Source: Alcaligenaceae bacterium (GTDB lineage Bacteria; Pseudomonadota; Gammaproteobacteria; Burkholderiales; Burkholderiaceae_B). From it: a DNA stretch of 64,000 nt. Positions 49,870 through 59,162 of the stretch are shown here, piece by piece. The notes under the pieces were generated by a model. It saw only the letters and a list, made by a program, of their open reading frames with translations, did no database searches and was not told where the DNA came from. The stretch covers positions 1 to 64,000 of the forward strand of contig JACCEP010000011.1 of NCBI GenBank assembly GCA_013416395.1, read 5' to 3'. Both the position numbers and the translations under genes were made by a program. The first letter of the stretch is position 1. Each line of letters starts with the position of its first letter.

Positions 49870-51083
49870 ATACACTCACTGACCGCTACTCCACTCAGAG
49901 CGACCTGACTCTCGTGCTGAACTGTGGCTCATCAAGCATTAAATTTGCCATGTTCGACGGCGGACAAAACCCGCTGCCGCGTACACCCGTATGGAATGGC
50001 AAGGTTCAGGGCGTCGGTCGCACATCCAGCACCTTTGGGCAAACCGGCATGACGCCCATACCCATTACCCTTGATACCGAGCAACCCTACCATTCTGCCC
50101 TCACTTACATACGCGAACGTGTGACCGAGCGTCTGGCCGGGCGGCAGCTGCACGCCGTCGTCCATCGGGTGGTACATGGCGGCAACAAGTATTTTTCGCC
50201 GGTACGGGTCGACGCCAGCGTGCTGGCTGATTTGAAAAACTACATCCCTCTGGCGCCCTTGCACCAGCCCTTTGCGCTGGAAGCCATCGACATCCTGCTC
50301 AAGATCCGTCCTGATCTGCCGCAGGTTGCATGCTTTGACACCGCCTTCCACCACGACATGCCCAAGATCGAACAGATGTTGCCGCTTACCCACCGCGCAT
50401 GGGATCGTGGTTTGCGTCGCTACGGCTTTCACGGGCTGTCGTATGACTATCTTTCAGTGGCCCTGCCGGAAAGACTGGGCGAGGTCGCACATGGGCGCGT
50501 CGTGGCTGCCCATCTGGGCAGCGGCGCCAGCCTTTGTGCCATGAAAAACCTGCAGAGTGTTGCCACCACCATGGGGTTTTCAGCACTGGATGGCTTGATG
50601 ATGGGCACGCGCTGCGGTGCCCTGGATCCTGGCGCCGTCATCTATCTGATGCAGATCGAAAAACTCAGCCTGGAAGAAGTGGCCGACATTTTGTACAACA
50701 AGTCTGGCCTCCTCGGCCTGTCTGGCGTGTCCGCCGACCCTCCCGTACTGTTCCCGCTTGAACAGAATGACGACGAAACCGGAGAGCGCGTGCGTGATGC
50801 GCTGGCCTTGTATGTACGGCGTATTGTTCGGGAAACGGGCGCACTGGCGGCCGTGCTGGGCGGGCTGGACGTGCTGGCATTTACGGCAGGCATCGGCGAA
50901 CACAGTGCCGAAATCCGCAAACGGGTGTGCCGCGACCTGGCGTGGATGGGCATAGAGTTAGACCCAGACGCCAACGAGCAGAACAAGCCCATTATTTCCA
51001 GGCCAAGCAGCCCCATTACCGTTGTGGTGGAACCCACCAACGAAGAATGGATCGCAGCGCGCCAGGCACTTGCATTGATCTGA
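49866..51083 (+). CDS. ackA: Acetate/propionate kinase
   Basis: A 405-residue ASKHA-fold kinase. LVLNCGSSSIKFAMF is the N-terminal phosphate motif, VHRVVHGGNKYF and FDTAFHHDMP follow, RRYGFHGLSYDYL and HLGSGASLCAM are diagnostic, and FTAGIGEHSAEIRK lies near the C-terminus. It converts acyl phosphate plus ADP to acid plus ATP. ATG 49866 overlaps the phosphotransacetylase stop. Together they form a Pta-AckA pair within the PHA run; it is the last gene before the convergent ttr operon. Confidence 0.95.
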   Translation: MNTLTDRYSTQSDLTLVLNCGSSSIKFAMFDGGQNPLPRTPVWNGKVQGVGRTSSTFGQTGMTPIPITLDTEQPYHSALTYIRERVTERLAGRQLHAVVHRVVHGGNKYFSPVRVDASVLADLKNYIPLAPLHQPFALEAIDILLKIRPDLPQVACFDTAFHHDMPKIEQMLPLTHRAWDRGLRRYGFHGLSYDYLSVALPERLGEVAHGRVVAAHLGSGASLCAMKNLQSVATTMGFSALDGLMMGTRCGALDPGAVIYLMQIEKLSLEEVADILYNKSGLLGLSGVSADPPVLFPLEQNDDETGERVRDALALYVRRIVRETGALAAVLGGLDVLAFTAGIGEHSAEIRKRVCRDLAWMGIELDPDANEQNKPIISRPSSPITVVVEPTNEEWIAARQALALI

Positions 51084-51149
51084 GCCTGGCTGATTTCGGG
51101 GCGAATATCAAGCCTGCGTACTCGGGCTGGTATGCGCACCTGGCGGCCA

Positions 51150-51171
51150 TGAGCCGGCCCATGCCGGCTCA
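51150..51171. terminator. Hairpin between convergent ackA and ttrA
   Basis: TGAGCCGGC-CCAT-GCCGGCTCA is a perfect 9-bp stem with a four-base loop, 14 bases from the ttrA stop and about 67 from the ackA stop. It has no T-run, so it is at best a weak bidirectional terminator or end-protecting hairpin. Confidence 0.5.
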
Positions 51172-51184
51172 GACAGCGCACGCG

Positions 51185-54100
51185 CTAGGCCGTAACCGCC
51201 TCGATGCGCGCCGGCAGCCCCTGCCGCACGGCAGCGCCCGAAACCCAGTCTACCCAGATATTGGCGTGTTCACCCCGGCTGGGGTCAGCAAAGCCCAAGT
51301 CGTTAAGGTTAACGCCCGCCGCCAGATGCGGGTTGTGAGGCAAGGCCTGACCATCAATCATGTGGCTTTTGGCGCCTAGCTCGGTATGGCCATAACCAAA
51401 CTCCACCGCGATCGCACCCGGCATAATCCCCTCTCGCACCAACGCGACACCGCGTACTTCGCCGCCTGGCGTCACAATGCGTATCGCGTCTCCGTTCTTG
51501 ATCCCCTGTTTGGCCGCATCAGCCTTGTTGATCGACACCGGGTTCTGCGGATGCAACTGCCGCAGTCTATCTACCCCGATAGACATCGAACTCATCAAGT
51601 TAGACTTGTAAGATGTCATCAAGAATGGCCACTGTTTTTCGTCGAACTGCTCGCGCATGGGGGTACCGTCGCCCAACCGAGTTGGGTAAAACGTGGGGCA
51701 GCCGCTATAGTGCTCACCCGTCATCGCGTGCCGCATGCGGGCTATGGGTTCGTTCCACAGTTGCAGTGGCGTGGTGTAGGCTTTGCGGATTTTGTCGCCA
51801 TTCCATGCTGACTGCAGGTCATCAAAGCGCCCACCGCGCGACATAATCATGGCGACACGCCGCCATTCTTCTGGCTTTAGCTTTTGCTGCAGGGTTTGTT
51901 CAAAGCGTGACACCCCAGTCAAAACCATGTCGTCATCGCTTGCTTCACCCACTGGCTTGCCAGCCGTAAAGGCCATATTGGCCAGTGCACGCAAATAGAA
52001 ATCTTCAGCCGTGAACAAGTCGTAGCGGTTGCCTTCCTTGTCCGAAATTGCACCTTTGCCAAAGCCAGGCATGCCCAGACGTACGGCCACACCGATCAAA
52101 AAGCTTTCCAGATTAACGGGCTGACCATCGGCCGTACGCGCAACTGCAGGGTCAACCACTGGCCAGCGTACCGTTGATGAACGGACGATAACGTCGGCCC
52201 AGGGGGCGCCAATACCCCAACTTTCATAGGTGACTGTGTCCGGCACAATGTAATCAGCCCAGGCATTGGTCTCATTGATGAAAGCATTAACGGAAATATG
52301 CAGCGGCAAAGCCTTGCTGTCACGCAGTTTGTCCAGAAATGCATTCTTGAAACCGCACAGGGCGTAGACCGGGTTACTCATGTGGTTAAGCCACACTTTG
52401 ACCGGGTAGGGGTAGCCCAACAGTCCTGACCCCAGCATCTCGCTGCTGAGCGCGCCAACCGCCGGGTACCACGGAGCACGCGCTGGGTAAGGTGACTCGC
52501 CCTTTTCGACCTTGTTTTTGTACTCAGTCGTTTTCTCGTAAGGAAAGCGGCTACGCGACAATGGCACGCCTTTAGGCTTGGCCTTGCCTTCGAACTGGGC
52601 AAAGTTATAACGCGGCCCCGGGCCAAATGGCCCAAATGGCCCCGCATCAAGCACCAGCCCGCCTTTGACGTTCAAGTTGCCCACCAGCGTGTTCAACATG
52701 TAAATGGCATACGCGGTGTAAAACCCCGCACCGTTCATGGTGCCGCCGTGCATGTCGGCAACCGCATTCTTGCCATGGCTGGTAAATTCGCGGGCCAGCT
52801 CTTCAATGGTGTCCTTGGCAATACCGCACTGGGCAGCATACTCGTCACGCGAGAAGCGCCGGGCTTCATCACGCAGTTTGACGAAGCTGCTGCACACCTG
52901 CACAGCACCGCCGTCAGAAACCAAGATCACTGCACGTGGCTCCACAGCCAGCGTGGCCGGCTGCCCGACGGTGTGCGGTGCCAGGCTACCATCAGCCATC
53001 TGCACGACATAAACATCTTCAACATCGTCACCTTCAGGCTTTTTCCAGCCCAGATCACCGCCCCGCAAAAACGTGCCAAAACGCGGGTGTTCAGGCTCAC
53101 TCACCAACAAATGGGTGGCGTTTGTCCATGAAGCCTCACCGACTGCCTGTGCAGCCTCGGGGCCAGGCTGCGACAGCATCGTGGCATCGTAACGGTCATT
53201 TTCGATAATCCAGTCAATCATGGCCATGGCCAGGGCCAGGTCAGAACCAGGTTTAACAGCTACCCAACGGTTGCCAGACCCCGAGGCCAGACTCGATGAG
53301 GTCGGAAGTATGGGCGACACTACGACATACTTGAATGGATTCTCTTTACGCGAACGCGCTTCAGCCAGCTCACGGCCCTGCCGCTGAAAGGGGTTGCCCG
53401 ACTGAGCAGGCGCTGAGCCAATAAACAGACCAAAACTCGCGTGTTTCCAGTCTGGCTTGCCGTGTGGCATGCCGGGTAAGTCACCCAGTGCGGCGGCGGC
53501 ACCCACGCGCCGGCTCTGGCCGCAGTAGGAACCATGATTGCTGCGATTCACGGTACCGAAGGACTGCTGAGCAAAGCGGTTCAGAAGCGGGCTACGGCCT
53601 TCGTTCGCTGAGTCGGATACGACCAGCTGGTTACAGACGGGGCCATAATCGGGGTTAGCGGCGTCGATCAGCGTCTTGTGATCAAAGAGTGGGCGAAGAC
53701 CATCAACCTGCCCTTCACCAAACAGATCACCGCCCTCGCAGACCTCTTCGATCAACTGCTCGAAGGAGATGCTTTCCCACTTCCCGGCGCCACGCGGCCC
53801 AACACGTTTGAGTGGTTGCAGTACGCGATAGGGGCTGGTTTGCTGAGCCTGCATGGACGAGCCACGGGCACAGGCCGTAGCCCGGCCTTCTAGCCCATTG
53901 TCACCACCGAGCATGGCATACACCTGTCGCACAGGCATATCCATGGTGGCAGGGCTAGTGGTTGCCAGCGGGTGATAAGGGTTGCCGGCAATGCGCACAA
54001 TGCGATTCGTCGCGGTATCAACCCGCACACGTACACCGCACTGCGTCCAGCACCCCAAACAACTCGAGGGGCTGACGATCTGGCCGTTGGCCGCAGACAG

Positions 54101-54352
54101 TTCGCCTTTTGCGTTAATGGCGAACTCCGGTTTAAGTGAGTTGCCGCGTAAGGAATCCGCCGTTGGCTCCCCTGCTGTGCCCTGCGTTAAACCTTTGGCA
54201 GCTTTGTAAAGCGTGTCACCGTATCCGACGGCGAAGGCGGCCAGCCCACCCGCCGCAACGCCACCGTGCATTAGCAAGCGACGGCGATCAAGGTCGGTTT
54301 TCGACGTAACGGGCTGTTCTTGCGATTCGTTATCGTGGTCTTTGTTGCTCAT
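51185..54352 (-). CDS. ttrA: Tetrathionate reductase catalytic subunit A
   Basis: A molybdopterin oxidoreductase of 1055 residues. A twin-arginine signal (DRRRLLMHGGVAAGGLAAFA) exports it folded. The [4Fe-4S] ligands are in SSCLGCWTQCGVRV and RATACARG, and NHGSYCGQSRR supplies the Cys ligand of molybdenum. It reduces tetrathionate to thiosulfate in the periplasm. The frame is open to a TTG at 54370, but ATG 54352 has AAGGAAG at good spacing and is preferred. Order ttrB-ttrC-ttrA matches Salmonella. Thiosulfate or other sulfur-compound activity is possible for homologues. Confidence 0.92.
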   Translation of the reverse strand: MSNKDHDNESQEQPVTSKTDLDRRRLLMHGGVAAGGLAAFAVGYGDTLYKAAKGLTQGTAGEPTADSLRGNSLKPEFAINAKGELSAANGQIVSPSSCLGCWTQCGVRVRVDTATNRIVRIAGNPYHPLATTSPATMDMPVRQVYAMLGGDNGLEGRATACARGSSMQAQQTSPYRVLQPLKRVGPRGAGKWESISFEQLIEEVCEGGDLFGEGQVDGLRPLFDHKTLIDAANPDYGPVCNQLVVSDSANEGRSPLLNRFAQQSFGTVNRSNHGSYCGQSRRVGAAAALGDLPGMPHGKPDWKHASFGLFIGSAPAQSGNPFQRQGRELAEARSRKENPFKYVVVSPILPTSSSLASGSGNRWVAVKPGSDLALAMAMIDWIIENDRYDATMLSQPGPEAAQAVGEASWTNATHLLVSEPEHPRFGTFLRGGDLGWKKPEGDDVEDVYVVQMADGSLAPHTVGQPATLAVEPRAVILVSDGGAVQVCSSFVKLRDEARRFSRDEYAAQCGIAKDTIEELAREFTSHGKNAVADMHGGTMNGAGFYTAYAIYMLNTLVGNLNVKGGLVLDAGPFGPFGPGPRYNFAQFEGKAKPKGVPLSRSRFPYEKTTEYKNKVEKGESPYPARAPWYPAVGALSSEMLGSGLLGYPYPVKVWLNHMSNPVYALCGFKNAFLDKLRDSKALPLHISVNAFINETNAWADYIVPDTVTYESWGIGAPWADVIVRSSTVRWPVVDPAVARTADGQPVNLESFLIGVAVRLGMPGFGKGAISDKEGNRYDLFTAEDFYLRALANMAFTAGKPVGEASDDDMVLTGVSRFEQTLQQKLKPEEWRRVAMIMSRGGRFDDLQSAWNGDKIRKAYTTPLQLWNEPIARMRHAMTGEHYSGCPTFYPTRLGDGTPMREQFDEKQWPFLMTSYKSNLMSSMSIGVDRLRQLHPQNPVSINKADAAKQGIKNGDAIRIVTPGGEVRGVALVREGIMPGAIAVEFGYGHTELGAKSHMIDGQALPHNPHLAAGVNLNDLGFADPSRGEHANIWVDWVSGAAVRQGLPARIEAVTA

Positions 54353-54366
54353 CGTATTCTTCCTTA

Positions 54367-55413
54367 TCAAGAACGTGCTGCGGCGGTAGCATGCACCGAG
54401 CCAGCACGAAATTCATTGACTACCCACGTGACGATTGCAATCAGCGCAATGCACAGGCCCAGCACGCCGAGCATGCCCAACAGGCCATCGCTGCCCAGTG
54501 GCATTTGATAGATATAAAGCCCCGCCCCGTATTTGGGCACTTCCTGCACGGCCATGAAGACAATCCAGCGAAATACCCAGGCGACGGCCAGCAGCGCACC
54601 GGCAGTAATCAGCGAGTAAAACCAGCCTGCCAGACGATTGTTGCTGCATGCCAGTAACGCCATGACCGCAACACCGGCACCGATCGAGCCCAGAAATGCC
54701 AGACGCCAGGCCGGAAATTCCATAAACAAGCGTCGCGCCATGTCGAAGGCCGGATCCCCACCTTCGGCACCGACAACTACCCACGTCATGGCACACACGG
54801 TGAGTGCGATAAACCCCAGCCATGCAAGCTTGCGCACCAGGGCCACTGGCAATGCCAGCAAGCCGCCCGGCAACCAGCGTGCAACCAGCAACATGGCACC
54901 CAGTGAGGCCAGCCATGAGGTCAAGGCGAAGTTGACCGGCAAAAATGGCGTGTTCCACAACGGTCTGGACCGGATCACCATGACTTCGGAACCCGTATAC
55001 ACCAGAATCGACAGCGCGGACGCGATCAATAGAACACCTAAGACGCGGAGTACGCCGCGCCGCTCAAACCACCAGGCCGCGCAAAACGCCAGCGCCAGCA
55101 TGACGAATGCTGGAAGCAGGTAGGCCCCCAACGACATCCATGACCAAGGGGTGAAATGCGCATAAAAATGCCAGAAACGCCCAGGCTGATGCAGGTCGGC
55201 CAGCAGCGAGACAGGCGCGGCCACCGCCGCCACCGCCAGCACAGCCACGGCGGCGGGTAACAGCCGGGCGCCCTGAGACCCTGGCGATGCAAACGCACAG
55301 CCCGAAGCAATTATGGCAGTGGTCGCCGCAATGCCGATAAGAAAAAAGTACTGTACCGCCCAGGGCAGCCAGGCCACCTCGTAAAACGGCGTCAACAACT
55401 CGATGATTTCCAT
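54367..55413 (-). CDS. ttrC: Tetrathionate reductase membrane subunit C
   Basis: A 348-residue NrfD/PsrC-type membrane protein with about nine helices that takes electrons from quinol and passes them to the iron-sulfur subunit. Typical stretches are WLPWAVQYFFLIGIAATTAI and FWHFYAHFTPWSWMSLGAYL. GGAGG five bases before ATG 55413 sets the start. The gene lies 9 bases after ttrB and 14 before ttrA. Confidence 0.92.
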   Translation of the reverse strand: MEIIELLTPFYEVAWLPWAVQYFFLIGIAATTAIIASGCAFASPGSQGARLLPAAVAVLAVAAVAAPVSLLADLHQPGRFWHFYAHFTPWSWMSLGAYLLPAFVMLALAFCAAWWFERRGVLRVLGVLLIASALSILVYTGSEVMVIRSRPLWNTPFLPVNFALTSWLASLGAMLLVARWLPGGLLALPVALVRKLAWLGFIALTVCAMTWVVVGAEGGDPAFDMARRLFMEFPAWRLAFLGSIGAGVAVMALLACSNNRLAGWFYSLITAGALLAVAWVFRWIVFMAVQEVPKYGAGLYIYQMPLGSDGLLGMLGVLGLCIALIAIVTWVVNEFRAGSVHATAAARS

Positions 55414-55422
55414 GCCTGCCTC

Positions 55423-56205
55423 CTACATGTCCAGAATGGGGCGCACACTGGCTTGCCCGTCGATGCCATCCACAAACTCATCCGGCAACCCGATGTAGAA
55501 CACATGAGGATTCGTGTTCATGCCAGGTTTGAGTACCTTGATTTCATCCTTGTGCTCTGCCATCTGACGCGATATGGCACTCTCGGGATCGTTGAGGTCA
55601 CCAATGACACGCGCACCGCCGACACAGCTTTCCACACAGGCGGGCAGCAGGCCGACGTCCAATCGGTGCTCACAAAATGTGCACTTGTCGGCAGTCTGAG
55701 TCTCGTGGTTAATGAAACGGGCGTCATATGGGCAGGCTTGAACACAGTATCCACAACCCACGCAGCGGTCGTTGTCGACCAACACAATGCCGTCTTCACG
55801 CTGGAAGGTGGCCTGTACGGGGCACACCGGCACGCAGGGCGGCGTATCGCAGTGATTGCACAGGCGCGGCAGGCTCAGCATGGCGGCCTGTGCCAGATCG
55901 GGCAGATTCACCTCATACTGCAAAACCGTGGTGCGAAACTGGCCCAGAGGCGGCTCATTCTCAATAGAACAGCTCACGGTACAGGCCTGGCAGCCTATGC
56001 ATTTACGCAAATCCACCAGCATGCCGTAGCGCTTGCCGGCATGGCCTGGACGCCGGGGTGGCTGGCTTCCCATTGCAGCCTGGGCCGGCGCAATCGGGAT
56101 AACCGTGGCGGCAGCCCCCAAACCCAGCATTTCTTTAAGAAAACCTCTGCGCCTAACCTTTTCAGGCGCATCGGTGGTGCGGGAAACTTGGCGGATGTCA
56201 GTCAT
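55423..56205 (-). CDS. ttrB: Tetrathionate reductase iron-sulfur subunit B
   Basis: A four-cluster ferredoxin-like subunit of 260 residues. A twin-arginine signal (RRRGFLKEMLGLGAAAT) is followed by four Cys clusters: CIGCQACTVSC, CNHCDTPPCVPVCP, CVGCGYCVQACP and CTFCEHR. It carries electrons from TtrC to TtrA. ATG 56205 is preferred, with GGAG eight bases upstream; the frame open to 56241 is longer without a better site. It is the first gene of ttrBCA, preceded by a 208-base gap with a dyad and a hairpin. Confidence 0.93.
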   Translation of the reverse strand: MTDIRQVSRTTDAPEKVRRRGFLKEMLGLGAAATVIPIAPAQAAMGSQPPRRPGHAGKRYGMLVDLRKCIGCQACTVSCSIENEPPLGQFRTTVLQYEVNLPDLAQAAMLSLPRLCNHCDTPPCVPVCPVQATFQREDGIVLVDNDRCVGCGYCVQACPYDARFINHETQTADKCTFCEHRLDVGLLPACVESCVGGARVIGDLNDPESAISRQMAEHKDEIKVLKPGMNTNPHVFYIGLPDEFVDGIDGQASVRPILDM

Positions 56206-56282
56206 GGCGCTTCTCCAAAGTAATGCAGAGAGGTCGCACAAGCGTCGTGATACAGGTAGTTTGCATAGTGATATTCCAGCTT

Positions 56283-56301
56283 ATGAGGGAATACCCTAAG
56301 G
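56283..56301. promoter_or_regulatory. Dyad upstream of ttrB, possible TtrR site
   Basis: AGGGAATACCCT forms a short dyad (AGGG-AATA-CCCT) within TTATGAGGGAATACCCTAA, about 80 bases before ttrB. Position suits an activator site for ttrBCA. The link to TtrR is inference, and the local TtrR appears to lack its DNA-binding domain. Confidence 0.35.
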
Positions 56302-56312
56302 TTACAAAACAT

Positions 56313-56340
56313 AAGGCCACAATGTAATTGTGGCCTTTAT
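56313..56340 (-). terminator. Terminator hairpin after ttrR
   Basis: AAGGCCACAAT-GTA-ATTGTGGCCTT is a perfect 11-bp stem with a three-base loop, about 75 bases beyond the ttrR stop. Short T-runs occur at the arms. It separates ttrSR from ttrBCA, so ttrBCA needs its own promoter. Confidence 0.75.
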
Positions 56341-56413
56341 CTACCTGACTAGATGGTTTTACCTATATGCCTGATGTAAACGCATGCGTAAAACGCCTGA
56401 TCGCAGTGTGCAT

Positions 56414-56902
56414 TCAGCCATCAAGCGCCACCAGCTTGGCAACTTCGTCTTCGCGTGGCGAAAGCTTGTCGAGCAAGGCCTTGGCCTGCGCCTTAAGGCT
56501 GGCCTCTTTTCTGGCCAGGTGCATTTGCTGGACGGCCTGGTCAACGGCGTCTAGCAGGGCCTGGTCTTTGAAGGGCTTTTCAAGAAAATCACAGCACCCG
56601 GCCTTCATGGCCTGCACCGCCATCTGCACATCGCCATGACCCGTAATAAACACAATGCACAACGGCCACCCATTGCGATGCAGATGCTGTTGCAGTGCCA
56701 GGCCGCTCATGACGGGCATGCGTATGTCGAGCACCATACAACCCATGTCATCGGGCGGATCGGGGTGACAGGCCAGAAATGCTTCGGCACTGTCAAAGGC
56801 ACTCACAGGCCAACCAACGGACTCTAGCAGAAACACCAGAGAGCGCCGAAAAGACTCATCGTCGTCGATGACATAAATAGTGGACGTGGATTGCTCAATC
56901 AT
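56414..56902 (-). CDS. ttrR: TtrR response regulator lacking most of its DNA-binding domain
   Basis: The receiver domain is complete: acidic residues in VIDDDESF, phospho-acceptor Asp in VLDIRMPVMSG, Thr in FITGHGD and Lys in FLEKPF. A linker leads to the first helix of a LuxR-type helix-turn-helix (LSPREDEVAKLVALDG), where the protein stops at 162 residues. Homologues are about 200 residues, so the recognition helix is missing. No other frame just downstream restores it, which favours deletion over a frameshift. It overlaps ttrS by eight bases. Phosphorylation may still occur, but direct promoter binding is doubtful. Confidence 0.9.
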   Translation of the reverse strand: MIEQSTSTIYVIDDDESFRRSLVFLLESVGWPVSAFDSAEAFLACHPDPPDDMGCMVLDIRMPVMSGLALQQHLHRNGWPLCIVFITGHGDVQMAVQAMKAGCCDFLEKPFKDQALLDAVDQAVQQMHLARKEASLKAQAKALLDKLSPREDEVAKLVALDG

Positions 56903-58754
56903 ATACAGGCAATAGTAGGGAAAAAATCATGCCCTTGCCATGATCCGGCGCAAAGGCAGTGAGCTTTCCACCATGCACTTCGGCAATACTGCTGCTGATC
57001 GACAGCCCCAGACCCAGGCCATTTTCTTTACTGGTGTAAAAAGGCTGGAACAAATGCTGGCGCTGCTCTGGCGTCAAGCCTACGCCATGATCACGCACAG
57101 CTATGCAGACATGCTCGTCTGCCTGAGTGAGGCTGATCTCAATAAGCCGCTGGTCTTCGGGCAAGGCGCGCATCGCGTCCATACCGTTTTTCAGCAAGTT
57201 AAGCAGTACTTGCTGCATCTGCAAAGCATCAACATCAACGCGCGTTTCGGGTGCCAGTTGGTCATCGATCTGAATTACGGGTGCCTGTGCAAGCATGCCG
57301 CAAAACAGCGCTACCGTGTCATGCACCACGGCGGCTATATGCCGGGGCTTTCTGACACTGACCCGTTTGCGCGCAAAGGCGCGGATGCGACCCAGCACGC
57401 CTGCCGCATTTTCTGCCTGGCGCGATATTTCAGTTGCAGCCTGGCATACGGCGTCATCAGTGAGCCGGCCGTTATCAAGCCGCCGCAAAAGGCTTTGCCC
57501 ATAGTTGGCAATACCGGCAAGCGGCTGGCTTAACTCGTGCGCAAGCGTGGTTGATAGTTCACCCAGTATCGACAGGCGCGACATGTGATCCACCTGCTCC
57601 TGGTTAGTACGCATGCGAGCTTCAATCTCTTTGCGTTCCTGCAGCGCATTCCGTAACGCGTTAGTGCGTGCATGAATCAAGTGCTCCACGCGCAGCGTAT
57701 ACAAGAGCCACACAAGGAGTACGACGGCAATCAGAAGCAATATGCCCCAGTAACGCTTGGCCAGCGCCATCAGGCCTTGCTCACGCAAATACGAATAGGG
57801 GCCGATCTGCAATTCACGGAATAGATCATGCACAGACTGGTAGTCGGCTGGCACCGTCCAGCTAACCCCGTTGCTGGCCTCAGGCATTTGCAGCAGCGCA
57901 ATGACGACATCTTTGGCTATGGTAGGCGAGGTATGGCGCAAACGCGCGATAGGCCAGTCAGGATAAAGTCGCGTTGACACCACGCAACCCAGACCAGACT
58001 CAGGCTGCGACGAGAGTACCTTGAAACGCTGCTGCCAGCCCGGCACAGACTCAAGCAGGCAGCCCCGCACAATGCCCACATCAGCCTGACCCTGCTCCAC
58101 CGCGTCCAACACCTTACTCATGGGAAAGCCTACAAAGCGCGTGCCGGAAAAATCACTGGCAGGGTCTATGCCCAGCGTCGCCAGCTCTCGCCATACGATT
58201 TGATATCCGCCAAATCCTTCGTTGGTAGTGGCCGCAACCACTTTGTTGCGTATGTCTTCCAGACGAGTGAGGTCTGTGCGCTTTGCTGCGGCGACAACGG
58301 TCGAGCCCAGCCCAAGACCGTTCAGCGTGTGCGCGCCTTGCACCAGCGTGGCAATGCGACTGGCACCAACTGCCAACTCCAGCTCGGCATACTGACCGGG
58401 GTTGGTCAGCACAAAGTCCACCTCTCGCCGGTCGACGGCCCGGCGCAGCCCTTCCAGGTCGTAATAAAAAAATTGCACGCTGTATTGTGGCAACATTTTT
58501 TTTAACAAAACCTGAGTGGGCCGCCAGCCTTCCTCAGCCGCCTCTGTGCCCAAATAGGCGAGCACGCCCACGCGTACCTCAACAGGCTTAGCGTCTGACT
58601 TAACCACCTGACCCACAGGGGCGGTATCAGCGGCTACAACAGACTGTATAGAATACGTGTGAGCAGCGACGGGCTGTGGTTGAGCGCGGGCAGGTGTCGT
58701 TAAGTTAACAAACACCAGCATCAAGAAAACAAGCACCCCGCTTCGACTAAGCAC
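56895..58754 (-). CDS. ttrS: Tetrathionate sensor histidine kinase
   Basis: A 619-residue kinase starting at GTG 58754. A signal segment (VLVFLMLVFVNLTTPARA) precedes a periplasmic PhnD-like binding domain (VRVGVLAYLGTEAAEEGWRP, LTNPGQYAELELAVGASRIA), a transmembrane helix (YWGILLLIAVVLLVWLLYTL), the dimerisation domain with His in TTLAHELSQPLAGI, and the ATPase domain (NLLKNGMDAM, DHGVGLT, GLGLGLSIS). It should sense tetrathionate and phosphorylate TtrR. All kinase motifs are intact, in contrast to its truncated partner. Confidence 0.92.
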   Translation of the reverse strand: MLSRSGVLVFLMLVFVNLTTPARAQPQPVAAHTYSIQSVVAADTAPVGQVVKSDAKPVEVRVGVLAYLGTEAAEEGWRPTQVLLKKMLPQYSVQFFYYDLEGLRRAVDRREVDFVLTNPGQYAELELAVGASRIATLVQGAHTLNGLGLGSTVVAAAKRTDLTRLEDIRNKVVAATTNEGFGGYQIVWRELATLGIDPASDFSGTRFVGFPMSKVLDAVEQGQADVGIVRGCLLESVPGWQQRFKVLSSQPESGLGCVVSTRLYPDWPIARLRHTSPTIAKDVVIALLQMPEASNGVSWTVPADYQSVHDLFRELQIGPYSYLREQGLMALAKRYWGILLLIAVVLLVWLLYTLRVEHLIHARTNALRNALQERKEIEARMRTNQEQVDHMSRLSILGELSTTLAHELSQPLAGIANYGQSLLRRLDNGRLTDDAVCQAATEISRQAENAAGVLGRIRAFARKRVSVRKPRHIAAVVHDTVALFCGMLAQAPVIQIDDQLAPETRVDVDALQMQQVLLNLLKNGMDAMRALPEDQRLIEISLTQADEHVCIAVRDHGVGLTPEQRQHLFQPFYTSKENGLGLGLSISSSIAEVHGGKLTAFAPDHGKGMIFSLLLPVYD

Positions 58755-58883
58755 GACGCAACCACCTCACAACCGGCGCGTTTGTTCGAGTCAGCACCCA
58801 TTTCCACATTGACCTTACCCTCCGTATCTGACGCTGACTGTACGCTATTTTGCGGCACAGGCGGAGGCTTGTGCCGCAACGGG

Positions 58884-59087
58884 TCAAACGCTACCTTTTC
58901 GCTTTAACGGGCAAGAATTCAGGCCCAGCAGCCGGTAGGCAGGGCAAAAACCAAACAACCCCGTGACCAGTGGGACAACCCCGATCCATCCCCACACGCC
59001 TATGGTGCCCGAAAGCACCAAAGCAATCAGGACAATACCTACAATAATGCGTAGGGCGCGATCAATACCACCAAGATTGGTTTTCAT
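58884..59087 (-). CDS. DUF2892 small membrane protein
   Basis: A 67-residue protein with two hydrophobic helices (LRIIVGIVLIALVLSG, then WGWIGVVPLVTGLFGFC), a central FCPAYRLLGLNSCP motif and a basic end. This is the DUF2892/YgaP-type membrane unit, often found with rhodanese and sulfide genes. AAGGAA six bases before the ATG supports the start. A Cys pair in the motif might carry sulfane sulfur; that is inference. Confidence 0.88.
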   Translation of the reverse strand: MKTNLGGIDRALRIIVGIVLIALVLSGTIGVWGWIGVVPLVTGLFGFCPAYRLLGLNSCPLKRKGSV

Positions 59088-59162
59088 GTGTATTCCTTAT
59101 AAAAGATCACAAAGGCTCAAAATCAGTATGCGTTACATCGTCATGCCATGCCTTGCGCCAGA

